Below are positions 37,166-47,659 of a DNA stretch of 64,000 nucleotides, piece by piece (the first letter of the stretch is position 1; each line of letters begins with the position of its first letter). The DNA lies in assembly GCA_035048485.1 (NCBI GenBank), contig CM068584.1, forward strand, positions 69,476,637 through 69,540,636, written 5' to 3'. The stretch is from Pteria penguin. Lineage: Eukaryota; Mollusca; Bivalvia; Pterioida; Pteriidae. Position numbers and translations under genes: made by a program. The notes under the pieces are model-generated. The model had not been told where the DNA came from. It saw only the letters and a list, made by a program, of their open reading frames with translations, and did no database searches.

Positions 37166-37397
37166 AAGAAGTTAACTTATATATTAAAATATAATATTGA
37201 AATATGACATAGTTTAATTGTGTATACATGTACATTTTAGTAGTACCATTTATGTGTAGATACGATATACAATGAGAGCTGGTCTTTCCTAGATATTTTT
37301 AATTGCTCCTTTTAATTTGATTCGATTTGTGTTAACTTGTGATCGTCGCCATATGGGTGGAATATTCCCGGTGCGACGTAAAACAATAATCTAATTA

Positions 37398-37700
37398 TCT
37401 ATGTAATCGACGAAATCGCTGTTGACCTATACCCCGCTCAACAACTTGTCGTGCTGAAGAAAGAACTCTATTAAATCTCCGTTGCCTAGCATTTAAATGA
37501 CCATTGTCTTTAAATGAAGTTATTAACCATTGTTTTAAAGGATATGCACAATCTGCAATTATATATCTCTTTACATCAAAATACTGTCCATTGGTGGCAT
37601 TTGCAAACAGGCTTGAATTTCTCCACACTCTGGCATCGTGTGTTGATCCATGTCATCCAGTATACACATCCCTGAACATCAGGTCTGCATCAACAACTGC
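37398..37700 (-). pseudogene. PIF/Harbinger transposase, exon 3 (second catalytic Asp)
   Basis: After ATTAATTATAG the frame reads AVVDADLMFRDVYTG, an in-frame TGA, then HGSTHDARVWRNSSLF, IIADCAYPLKQWLITSF (second catalytic Asp; family GDSAYPL), and FNRVLSSARQVVERGIG. All match HARBI1. The family phrase ERAIGLLKGRFRRL is shortened here to ERGIGQQRFRRL. The frame stops at the border with the I/Nimb LINE 3' end, so the C terminus is probably displaced or lost. Joined in phase 0 with exons 1 and 2 it forms one gene across about 5.5 kb. Confidence 0.85.
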
Positions 37701-39016
37701 CTATAATTAATAAAAATGTATGTACTTAGTCATAGGTTTGAAATATTTGATCTCATGTGCAATCATCATGACAAGACCCCTTCATAAAATTCTCAGCCCT
37801 TTGCAATTTACCTATCCCCAAAACACGCCACCGCTGACCCAGTACCAATAATACGGCGTCTTATCTTGACCGGCGGCGATAATTATAGCTCACATCTCGC
37901 ACGTGCTTCGACCTCCGACAAACAGAGCATTTCCTTGCATACGTTTGCGTACGGAATGTACAGGTCAAGAGGCATAAAACCTTTAAAACTCGTCAGTATT
38001 TTCGTTATCATAAAAATGGTTAAACGATGCATGCACAGTACATGTTATTATGAGTACCCTAACTCATTACCAGCCTGTGGCAGATTTAGAGGGGGCGCAA
38101 CCCCCCTCCCCCCCTTCCCCCTCTAAAACTGAAGAACTGAAGTAAAAATGATAAATTAAAGGGGAAAAGACAGAAAAAGAAAGAGAGAGATTACGTTTAC
38201 ACGACTTTTTCTAACCCCCCCCCCCTTTCTCTTTCCGTGAAATTCTTAACCACGGGCACGGTACGTACCCAACAATGTTAAAGTGTATTAAGAAAATATA
38301 TAGTTTGCCATAATAAATAATCCTCCGTTTGGAAAACAAGGGTCAACAAATATATATCATTTTGAGCGGTCATAAAAACATTAGACACTATTATTAATGT
38401 GAAATATGTTCAAATCGAAACTATATGTGACATCAACACGAGTTACATGTAATTGTGTCCTTATATTGTAGTCATTTTTTTTCTAGAATAAATTTTTTGA
38501 CGTGAGCAATTTTAACTTTCAAAATGTGTAATAAAATTGGCATTTGCCTTCGCCCTGTCTAAGCAAAAAGATTTTACAAAAATAATTATGTTTTAAAACT
38601 GTTAAAATAGTTTTTCGTCGGGGGGAGGGGCTTTGTCCCTATTAACCTCCCACCAGAGCGCTACCCTGGATCGCTGGGAACTTGCGGATCCCAGACCACT
38701 CGCGTTTTGGTACATACTCACGCCCCTAACTCAAATTTCTGTATCTTCCCCCTACTTCATTAAAGAGACTCCGTCATCCTGAAGCTTTTCAGCGCCCCCC
38801 CCCCCCTTTAACCTAAATCATATTTTCGAAAAGTCATGTGCGAGGTGCTGGACTAGGTAAATTAAGGAGGGTTGGTTGAGAGATCTCGAGATGCCATTGT
38901 AGGGATCATAAAACGGGTAAAAGATAAGTGAGAAAAGAAAATGAAACGAAAGAGAGAGAGAAAGAGGATGAGGAGAGATCGAGTGGAGGGCTGCCTGCCC
39001 ATGCAATGATGAACTG
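37701..39016. other. intron 2 of the Harbinger pseudogene, 3' part
   Basis: No gene seen. It includes G/C-run-rich inverted-repeat-like sequence near 38078-38225 and a repeat-like phrase (CTACCCTGGATCGCTGGGAA with GCGGATCCCAGACCAC) near 38660-38700 that looks like another dispersed element. The polypyrimidine tract and ATTATAG acceptor of exon 3 lie at 37701-37720 on the minus strand. Confidence 0.5.
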
Positions 39017-39023
39017 CATTTAT

Positions 39024-39280
39024 GATTGATTGATTTTTGTTTGATATCACACTACGATTATTGTACGTATTTGGTGACGGCATCTGCCTGATGCGGGGCA
39101 TAAAAATTTTGACCTGTGCAACGGACCCACCCGAAGCAGTGAAAGATCTTTAACGTGCCATGCCTACCGTGACACGGGGCCTCATCTAAAAGACAGGACA
39201 CCGGCATGACCAAAGCGGGACTTGAATCCCAGTCTCCCGATCAGGGAGTCGAGTGCAATACCACTAGGTAACGCCGGCTT
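39024..39280 (-). mobile_element. tRNA-derived SINE, copy 4, with target-site duplication
   Basis: Minus-strand SINE of the same family: head AAGCCGGCGTTACCTAGTGG (box A region), box B-like GGGATTCAAGTCC, body complement GGTGACGGCATCTGCCTGAT, GATT tail at the left. It is flanked by CATTTAT at 39017-39023 and 39281-39287. It sits inside intron 2 of the Harbinger pseudogene. Confidence 0.88.
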
Positions 39281-39973
39281 CATTTATTTATGTAAAATTA
39301 TGTTTTCTATGTATGTATGTATATATAGAACGATATGCTTAAACTATAGTATTTTGTGAAACACCAATATTGATGTTCATTTTTGCCTTATTTCGATGAC
39401 ATCTAATATTTTGCACTATTCGATCCTGAAAGTGGGATGTTCTCCTAAAAATTGTGCCAAAATGAGGATGGGAGTGGTTGCAGGGTTTACAAAATAGCCC
39501 ATGCATCTTACTGAAACGAGCAAGATTCGGATTCGAATTGCAGGCCTATCGTCTTTAGTAACTTTACACTCTCAAAATAGCTTTTACTGCAACACTTGTA
39601 TCTTTGCTGCAACGATATTTTGACTATTTTAAATTTCTCGGATAAATCATGAGATAAATCAGTATACAAAGCGTATTGTCTTTTATTTTCTGTCACGGTG
39701 CTGTGTTGTTTATATGTCCGACATTGCAACGTTTGTCAGAGCTCCAAGCATCTCAGCGGGGTGCAACATATTAGGAGATAAGGGCGGAGATAATCTTAGT
39801 TCCGGGGACACGTCAATTAATCAATGCCTACTACCCGATTTGCAGGCGCACTTGCATGGTTAGGGTTCAGCTCCAAAAATGATTGACACTGACCTTGACC
39901 TATACTTGGAAATATGCTTTGAACTTCAATTTATGCATTTGTGATGAACGAAAATTTTTAGATTTGTTATTCG

Positions 39974-40026
39974 GCCACGAACATCACTGAAGAGAAACAA
40001 GTTGTCGAAATGAGCATCTGGTGCAC
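39974..40026 (+). ncRNA. hammerhead ribozyme-like motif 1 (beside PLE copy A)
   Basis: The core reads CTGAAGA at 39987-39993, a stem II region at 39994-40006, GAAA at 40007-40010, a minimal stem III (A40010-T40017, T40011-A40016 around GAGC) and the cleavage triplet ATC ending at 40018. Stem I pairs 40019-40023 with 39982-39986 (five pairs including one G-U). This is the order of a type I hammerhead with very short stem III, as reported for PLEs. Stem II is weak here (an A-G mismatch), so activity is doubtful. It lies about 30 bp upstream of PLE copy A on the same strand. Confidence 0.65.
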
Positions 40027-40047
40027 AAAATTAAAAGGTATATGTGT

Positions 40048-41832
40048 TCATGCTAAATATGTCTTTCTTCCCGCTGATAAAGCAGGTAATAACATAATAG
40101 TTGTTTGAAAACTATATTATATTGAAGTACTTAAAAACGAATTAAACTCCACTCATACATATGTGGAAAGCCCTACCTCAAAAGAGAGCACCTTGCACGA
40201 TCACCTCATGACCATGTCCGACTTCAAAATTAAAACTGATAAATCTGATCTACCAACCATGTATTGGCTCCCAAAACTACATAAAAGTCCATATAAATCA
40301 CGTTTCATATCTAATTCTAGCCACTGCTCTACTACGGTACTATCGAAACATATTACGTCTGCTCTTACTGCTATAAAAGATCATATTATCAAATATTGTG
40401 ATGTCGCATTTCATAATAGTAACATCAATTACTTTTGGTCGATTAAAAATTCTCATGAAGTTATAGACAAACTTCTTTCGCTAAATTTCAAAGCGACTCA
40501 AATTTCTACATTTGATTTTTCTACACTTTATACATCTCTGCCTCATGATTTGATTAAAAGCAAGTTGCTGTCTCTTATACAATGGTGTTTTCACAGAGAA
40601 TCTAAAACGTACATATGTACCTCCAATAACTCTGGATTCTTTTCCAACAAACAATATACTTCATATAAATACTGGACTTGCAAGGAATTATGTAAAGCAC
40701 TAGATTTTCTCATGAATAATATTTTTGTGCAATTTGATGGCAAGATATATCAACAAATAGTTGGGATTCCTATGGGTACTAATAGCAGATTTATTTCTTT
40801 ATTGTTATGAGAGGGATTTTATGGTTTCTATTCAAAAATCTAAACGTTTTGACCTCATTGACAAATTTAATAATACTTGTAGATATCTGGATGACATTTT
40901 GGTTATCGACAACCCTGAATTCGAACAATTTATATCAGAAATATATCCACCAGAGCTCACATTGAATAAAGCTAATACTTGAGATAAATCTACACCTTTC
41001 TTAGATTTAAACATCAAAATTATCAACAACCTAATATATACTAATATTTATGATAAACGTGAGGATTTTGGATTTCCTATTGCAAATTTCCCTTACTTGG
41101 ATGGCGATGTCCCTCGACTCCCATCATATGGTATCTATATATCTCAATTAGTTCGATTTGTCAGAGGCTGCACCGATGTTTTGGACTTTCATAAACGAAA
41201 TTTACAAATTACTACTAAACTTTTAATTCAGGGTTACAGATATCACAAGCTAAGAAAAACATTCGGCAAATTCTTCAGATCTTATTCAGAACTTCTATCT
41301 AAATTTGGAAATATTTCTTTTCAACAGTATGTATCCAATGGAATTTCCCATCCTAATTTTTACGGTGATCTCGTATATAAACTAAGGAAAGTAAAATAAC
41401 AGGGCGGTGGGGACTATATGACGGGCCTTGTCATGGTCCTGAACCTCGTCCAGAGCACAGTTTATCATGTTGATGTCGCATATATTTTTATACCATTTTA
41501 CGTGTTTATATTTTTATGACCTCTCAATATGCGATACCTGTTGACCCTTGTTCTTTACATGGAGGATTATTTATAAATTTTTAAATGTACGTCTTTTGAT
41601 TGTTCTGCTGTTACGGTGAGTGGGAAGGTGGGCCCGTAAACCGGTTAACCACACCATTTGTTTGGCTTTTGTCAAATTAAATGACCGTCCTAAGTCGGTA
41701 TCGTAATTGCACTACAATCAAATATTTTTGTAATGTGTTAAATGTTCTATTATATTATTTATATTCATACATTGTATAGCTCCATGGCGACTTCTGCCAC
41801 ATAACTGAGCCGGTAACTCCTCCTTTTTCTTC
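40048..41832 (+). mobile_element. Penelope-like retroelement, copy A (broken)
   Basis: Frames at 40163-40810, 40761-40982 and 41097-41399 together give one RT protein: SDLPTMYWLPKLHKSPYKSR, STFDFSTLYTSLPHDLI, IVGIPMGTN, the catalytic RYLDDILVIDN, PFLDLNIKI, YISQLVRFVRGC, GYRYHKLRKTFGKFFRSY and FYGDLVYKLRK. YLDD is the polymerase active site. Compared with copy B, copy A lacks 14 bp after 40781 (removing the conserved NCAPL), 152 bp after 41397 and more near 41430, and carries TGA stops at 40106 and 40980. No GIY-YIG endonuclease is visible, so the exact PLE clade is open. It lies in intron 2 of the Harbinger pseudogene, ending about 50 bp from exon 2. Confidence 0.85.
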
Positions 41833-41880
41833 TATATTTATTTCTATTTTAAATTTTATTCATCATACATTTGTACTTAC

Positions 41881-42057
41881 CTGGAGTTGCATTGAAGGAA
41901 AATGTTTCCTGTTGTTATACTCTCAGTCCTCGCCAATGCACGAAGACAACCGTATGTGCGTCCCATCTAAAGCGCCTAGCATATCTGGAAGACCACTTTG
42001 GAGTTGAAAATCCTGTGCGATTGCTCGTTGCTCATTAAAATCTGGCCATTTAATGAC
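41881..42057 (-). pseudogene. PIF/Harbinger transposase, exon 2 (first catalytic Asp)
   Basis: After TGTGTATTTCAG the frame reads VIKWPDFNEQRAIAQDFQ and PDMLGALDGTHIRL. GALDGTHI holds the first DDE aspartate of the DDE_Tnp_4 nuclease. It continues CIGED, an in-frame TGA, then EYNNRKHFPSMQLQ, and ends at GTAAGT, a consensus donor. The exon is 59 codons in phase 0, consistent with both neighbours. The TGA makes it a pseudogene unless read through. Confidence 0.85.
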
Positions 42058-42603
42058 CTGAAATACACAGAGAATATGATCATACATACATTTTTGTACT
42101 GAACTACCACGTTTATACGGACAGTAAATTGCAACATGAAAAAGATGTGTTTGCGACACACTATGCCCCAAGCGGCAACAGAGTCTGAAAAAGTTATTTT
42201 TAGCATTAAGGTCATCGTCACAAGGTAGTGGAGTATGCAGTTGCCACATATGAAGTCCCTATAGATCTCTTATGGTCTATAACTACTCACATGAAACTTC
42301 AAAGCTTTATGCCAACTGTCGTTGACATGCGTATACCTTTAACCATGCATGTGGAAGCTAGGAGAGTGCGGAAAACTGGATGGACATGGAGGAAACCCAT
42401 TATCCCTCCGGTTTCACTGTCAGAAGCCTATTAAATACTACAGAAGTTCATGTTACTTTCAGCATGAATATTGCAAATATTTATCTTGATCTGAACATTG
42501 CTTGTGGTGGGTGGAGGTTATATAGGGAAGTACTCCTACCCCTTTTCACTTTGAATGGGATGAAGAAAAAAGGGAAAAAAATCACTCGATGTTATGACTT
42601 CAC

Positions 42604-42915
42604 CTTTGGCAGCTTTTCATTTATCGCTCTGTTAACTCTTTTTATCACACCATGCACAGTTGATAAAGCAACGTCAAAGTTCTGTCCAATTTCACGCATG
42701 GTTATTTTATTTGCCATGTAAAATAGAAAAATTAGTAGTTGTTTTGATAGCGTTGTTTCTGCTGTGCCCCCACCGTGATCTGATGCGATCTCTGTCCCGA
42801 TATGAATAAGAATCTCGTCAAACATCTCTCTGCTTAAGCGAAAGTGGTAGCGGAAATCGTCTGTAGTAAAAATGTGGGTTGACATTCTCGGCAAACCCAG
42901 CAATACGTGAAGCAA
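42604..42915 (-). pseudogene. PIF/Harbinger transposase (HARBI1-like), exon 1
   Basis: The minus-strand frame reads DDFRYHFRLSREMFDEI, then LSKQLLIFLFYMANKITMRE, then DVALSTVHGVIKRVNRAI, matching the N-terminal helical region of HARBI1-type proteins (FR.SREMFD..L, KQLLIFLWYLAN, STVH.VI.RV). It ends LPK at 42604 followed by GTGAAG, a plausible splice donor in phase 0. The start may lie upstream of 42915. No inactivating change is visible within this exon. Confidence 0.82.
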
Positions 42916-43001
42916 CAGACTTTGCTTTACGTAGCAGAAGCATCCCTATTTGCACTGCAAAAAACCCCAAGTTTCCGCAACTCCGGAAATTTGCGGAAAC
43001 T

Positions 43002-43594
43002 GGGACATCAAGTATCCGGAAGGTTTCCGCAATGGAAACTTGCATGTGAAGTTTCCGCAAGTTTCAGTTTTGCAGAAACTTGGCGATAACTTAAAGTCAC
43101 AAGTTTCAGCAAGTATCCCCATGACGGAAACTTCTCAAAAAAGTTTCCGCAGGTTTCCGCAAGTTGAAAAATTAATGGAAACTTATATTCAAAACTTAAC
43201 AACCTGAATTCTACAGAAAATTTCTGTCAAGATTCAACTTTTTTTTTAATCACTTCAATAATATGTGTATGGTCTTCTTAAAAATGCTGAGAGTACATTT
43301 GGACATCAAGTTTCCGGAAGGTTTCGCAACGGAAACCTGCAGAAACATGCATGTTAAGTTTCCGCAGGTTTCAGTTTTATAGAAACTTGGCGGAAACTTA
43401 CAGTCAAAGTTTCCGCATAATCGAAACTTCTCACAAACACTTCTACAGGTTTCTGCACGGCGAAAACTTAATGAAAACTAATATTCCAAACTTAACAACC
43501 TGAGTTCTACAGAAACTTTATGTCAATTAAGATTCAACTTTTATTTTTTAATCATTTCAATTAAATGTATGTTCTTTTTACAAATGCTGAGAGA
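43002..43594. repeat. direct tandem duplication of about 300 bp, rich in GTTTCCGCA words
   Basis: Unit 1 starts GGACATCAAGTATCCGGAAG near 43003 and unit 2 starts GGACATCAAGTTTCCGGAAG at 43301. Both end with AATGCTGAGAG (43282-43292 and 43584-43594). Inside each unit, GTTTCCGCA and its inverse TGCGGAAAC recur many times and could form hairpins. No coding evidence; the open frames here are short and motif-free. It lies just upstream of the Harbinger exon 1 and could be part of that element's end, but this is unproven. Confidence 0.85.
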
Positions 43595-43852
43595 AGTGAA
43601 ATGTCATAAAGCTTAATAATAAAGTTTAACAGACTACAGATGACTGTCAATTTTTTTTTTATTAAATTAAAGACATAAAGCTGATAGAAATTATAGCTTT
43701 TAAAATTATTTCTAAACCCAAAAGTCTACAATATGCATTCTGATTTTGTTTGTTCAAGTTAAATAACATATATGATAATCTAGTTTTACTAGAGGTAGAC
43801 TGGTTCATAAGGGTATATATAATAAATATAGAATATATATACCATTAAATTT

Positions 43853-43903
43853 TGTGCACCATATGCGCAATTCGACAAGTTATGTCTCTTCAGTGATGCT
43901 CGT
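43853..43903 (-). ncRNA. hammerhead ribozyme-like motif 2
   Basis: On the minus strand: stem I strand GAGCATCA, core CTGAAGA (43893-43887), stem II GACA/TGTC closed properly with loop TAACT, GAA, and predicted cleavage after 43862 followed by TGGTGC, which pairs with GCATCA over six positions. The A at core position 15.1 is T here (GAATT instead of GAAAT), breaking the 15.1-16.1 pair, so this copy is probably inactive. Confidence 0.65.
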
Positions 43904-44199
43904 GGCCGAATGATTGGAATTCTCAAAATATATGAAAATATGAAGAGCAGTGTTGAAGCCAAACTGACCGAAAAGTGATCCAAATAATCTATCTAAGGAC
44001 AGAGCTATGCATGAGGGAGATACTCCTTAGTTTTAGAGTGATTTACTTTGATGACTGAAAATTTGAAGTATATATATTTAATGTCAGTACAAAAGCACTG
44101 AAAACTAGACTTATGATGCCCTCGGGGACTAACAGTCCACCAGCAGTGACACCGGCCTAGTGGTTATAATAAATATAGAATATATATACCATTTAATTT

Positions 44200-44250
44200 T
44201 GTGCACCATATGCGCATTTCGAAAAGTTATGTCTCTTCAGTGATGCGCAT
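44200..44250 (-). ncRNA. hammerhead ribozyme-like motif 3
   Basis: On the minus strand: GCGCATCA, CTGAAGA (44240-44234), stem II GACATAACTTTTC, GAAA (44220-44217), stem III TGCGCA, cleavage triplet ATA ending at 44209, then TGGTGCAC. The catalytic core and the six-pair stem I are intact. One stem II pair is lost (C opposite T). Of the three motifs this has the best-preserved core. Confidence 0.68.
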
Positions 44251-44801
44251 GGCCGAATGATTGGAATTCTCAACATATATAAAAATATGAAGAGCAGTGT
44301 TGAAGCCAAACTGACCGAAAAGTGATCCAAATAATCTATCTAAGGACAGAGCTATGCATGAGAGAGATATTCCTTAGTTTTATAATCCTATGATATTTTG
44401 ATAAAATCATTTCTCATATAATCTGAAAATTGTTATCTCATTTAAAGGCATTTTCATGTAAATGCTTTTTTCTGTATATTACTTAAACACTTAAATATCA
44501 CATTCAGAATGTACTCCAATTTCGAAGTAAATAAATTAACCAATTTCTCATTTAAAAGAAAATGATATAAATTAACTTATCTGCAAATGACTGAAATGCA
44601 TTCATGGACAAGTCATAATAAATAAGGCAAATCATTATACATATGTTGCTAGAAAGCTAGAAATGCGTGTATAATTATACTTCACGGGTTCTTCTTTAAA
44701 TATCTTGACATTTCCTATAATTAGAATTTACATGGGATACAATATATCTATTTCAAAACTTATCTATGTTTCAAATTTAAATGTATTTATGTATCTTACT
44801 C

Positions 44802-45122
44802 TTATATTTCTATGACCTCTCAATATGCGATACCTGTTGACCCTTGTTCTTTACATAGAGGATTATTTATAAATTTTTAAATGTATGTCCTTTGATTGTT
44901 CTGCTGTTACGGTGAGTGGGAAGGTGGGCCCGTAAACCGGTTAACCACACCATTTGTTTGGCTTTTGTCAAATTAAATGACCGTCCTAAGTCGGTATCGT
45001 AATTGCACTACAATCAAATATTTTTGTAATGTGATATATGTTCTAGTATATTATTTATATTCATGTATTGTATAGCTCTATGGTGACTTCTGCCACATAA
45101 CTAAGCCAGTTACTCCTCTTTT
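44802..45122 (+). mobile_element. Penelope-like element 3' end fragment (copy 3)
   Basis: Nearly identical to the last roughly 320 bp of copies A and B: ATGCGATACCTGTTGACCCT, GGGCCCGTAAACCGGTTAAC, TAAGTCGGTATCGTAATTGC and GTGACTTCTGCCACATAACT. It contains no RT sequence, so it is strongly 5'-truncated. The 3' end is the same as in the other copies (ACTCCTCTTTTTTCTTT). Confidence 0.9.
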
Positions 45123-47640
45123 TTCTTTCTCAGAATTGGTACATGATGATACTAAATCAATTAAGTTAGATGAGCAACCTAATTGTAATATTGATAAAGA
45201 TAACCAAGAACATAAACTAAACATAATATTGATTACAAAGGCCATTTTTGTAACTAGGTTTAGTATCAAAACCATTAATTTATACAGGCCTAATTGATAT
45301 ATGTACTGTACTGTAGTGGTGCCAACAGACTATAGACAGAGAAAATTCAAACTGAACTTCAAAGTGTGAACAAACAAAATTTACCCATACACATTTCTAT
45401 AAAAGTCAGAATAATGTGTATATTATTGTTTCACTAATGTTTAATACTGTTTAATAAAATGTACTCCTAGTTCAACTGGCATCTTAGTGTTTACATGTTC
45501 ATTTCGACTGATTTTTATTTCGATCCAAGTCAAATCACGTCAATACCTGGTAGAAAGTACTTACTGTATATTAAAAGCACAGGGCTTTCAGCTCCTTGCC
45601 CCCACCCTCAATTATACCAATATATATAACCCCCCCTCCCCCCAAGAATATATATTATACATACATGTTTATAGATATGAACAAGGGATTAGGGCGATAG
45701 GAAAGCGAGGCGGGAGCAGTTTTCCCTACTTGCTCATTGATGGATGTATCGAACATCTACTGAAATAAATTATATACAAAATTCTCTGCACAATTTGCAT
45801 CTTGAAAATAACTGAAGATAAAATCTGTTATTGTAGTGTTACTTATTAATATCAAGGACTTATAAACAAGTTGTTTATAAGTCCATCTTAATATCAACTT
45901 CTACAATTCTGTAACAGCATAATAACTGTACGGAGGCAGTGGCATTTACTGCTCAGAGAGAGAGAGAGAGAAAGCCTCGGAGAGAGAGAGAGAGAGAGAG
46001 AGAGATTTAGTTAATCCCATGTGAGAAAAGGCAAAAAAAAATCAATCTCAGTTACCACTGAGACCAAATACCAAGATACAATGAAAAATAGAGTACATGT
46101 ATGTAAAAGTATGAAAAGTTTCACAGAAAGCCTCGATTACCTGACAAAAGGGGTGGGGGTGGGATGTTGCCACAATTGTATGGAAATATGGAGCCGGTGT
46201 GTTTTGCAAAATCAATTCCTTGGTAAAACTTTTGATCAATTAAGTTTTAAACATTGATGTGTGTGGAATTTGTATAAATGTATCAGAAAAAAGAATCAGT
46301 TTCATTTCCTGCATATTTAACAATTTGCAATTTGAGTAATTTCCTTAAGCTCCATCCTTGCGCCCATCTTTTCACACCTTTTTATCCGGTCTATTGTTCT
46401 CCAATAAACTTTACCGTTACCAGGTATATGTTATATACATTGTGACATTACACAGTATATTCATATTATATATGTACATTTATACCATGCTACTGAATAT
46501 TGAATGACTAGGCTAACATTTCATTTCAAATATACGTGAAATTCGAAGCGAAGTCCACGCGTATACATGGGCACACGAAGTTGTTCAGTACTTTTTAGCT
46601 GAGAATAAGGAAACGGGGGAAATGTTTGTGTGGGGCTTTTTTTCCATATGCTATTAATTAATAAAGTCCTGCGCCGGGATAAGAATAGCATATGAGATTT
46701 TGAAACCAAAACTTTATTTCTAAGTCCTTGACAAAGTCATATCAAGATATAATCCGTGAAGAGGGAAAATAAATACCAAAGCTGTGTAAAGTGTACCAGT
46801 GGCGGACCCAGAGGCATGTGTGACAAGGATGTAGACTTCCATCCAAGCCTGGAGTGCTTGAGTGGCCGGTCCCTCTCGGGCCGGCGCCGGCATAGGGGTC
46901 CGGGTTACTCCGGGAAATCATTGGCACGTACGTTACGCGTGACAATTTGGCATTCCTTAGCTTATTATAATCTGCCCTCTCTTAAAGAAATCTTTCTGAG
47001 TTCACAAGAAGATGTCTCTGCAAAACATTTGAAATGATCGATGGAAAATCACTGAACTGACACTGTATGGATTTTGATGTAGTTAAAGATAATTTCGTTG
47101 TAATGGGCCGGATTTAATATAAATCGAAGACTTATAAGCAATTTGTTTATAAGTCGTTGTATAAATTAAACAAAACACGTGTCTGAACCAATACCCCACC
47201 CCCTTTCCCTTTTTTTTTTTAATCAGAGGAAATGCAGACGAAAACAATACAGATATAATTGCATTTTTTTCAGCATAGATTCCCGCGACTATCCTGAGAC
47301 AACTCTCACAAAGATCGTTATTATAGTAATCTTAAAATTAGAATATAAATTTATGGAGTTTTTAAAAATATTTAAATTGACCAATCAGAATGCTTAAAAC
47401 ATACAGCTCACCCGCGGATCGAAATCAAAACAAACAAAATAAAAAATAACAATATTCGACACAAAATTCCTCTTCATCGTCTGCAACAAAAGCTTCAAAT
47501 ACCCCAAACATAACAAACGGAATTTCCGCCATATTTATCTTACCCGAGTATGTTCAGGTGACTTCATGCAAATAATGGGAATTCCCGTTTATTTTTAGAT
47601 ATCTGACGTAACCATAGTACGTACAATAGTCCCAGAAGAA
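45123..47640. other. unclassified region with simple repeats
   Basis: No gene recognised. It has a GA microsatellite at about 45955-46005, a short GTGGCGGACCCAGAGG phrase near 46800 that looks like the end of a dispersed inverted-repeat element, and a repeated phrase GACTTATAAACAAGTTGTTT / GACTTATAAGCAATTTGTTT (about 45857 and 47129). The open frames show no motif. Confidence 0.5.
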
Positions 47641-47659
47641 GTCGCCCCATATCGCAAAA

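Larger units (their letters stand above)
31930..37393 (+). mobile_element. near full-length, inactive LINE of the I/Nimb type
   Basis: The domain order on the plus strand is a 5' UTR (GTAGCCCCCGTGGGGTCCCC near 31942), ORF1 with a zinc-knuckle remnant, APE endonuclease, reverse transcriptase, RNase H and a C-terminal Cys/His motif. The 3' UTR ends with CGTCGCCATATGGGTGGAAT near 37345 and GGTGCGACGTAAAACAATAA near 37369. An RNase H domain after the RT is known for the I, Nimb and related clades. The copy is dead: ORF1 has internal deletions, ORF2 has a stop replacing a conserved Trp (33517-33519), frameshifts near 34080, 36263 and 36800, and a TAA at 36167. Its 3' end abuts exon 3 of the Harbinger pseudogene, so it may have inserted there. 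The 5' border is approximate. Confidence 0.88.
43814..44387 (-). mobile_element. tandem hammerhead-bearing unit (retrozyme-like or solo PLE terminal repeat), about 1.65 copies
   Basis: Two direct copies of one sequence: 43814-44040 and 44164-44387, sharing TAATAAATATAGAATATATA, GTTATGTCTCTTCAGTGATG and GAGCAGTGTTGAAGCCAAAC. Together with the intervening sequence they form a unit of 347 bp between equivalent predicted cleavage positions (43862 and 44209). Each copy carries a minus-strand hammerhead-like motif. No protein is encoded. The arrangement resembles metazoan retrozymes, or a truncated PLE with tandem terminal repeats; which one cannot be decided here. Confidence 0.65.
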
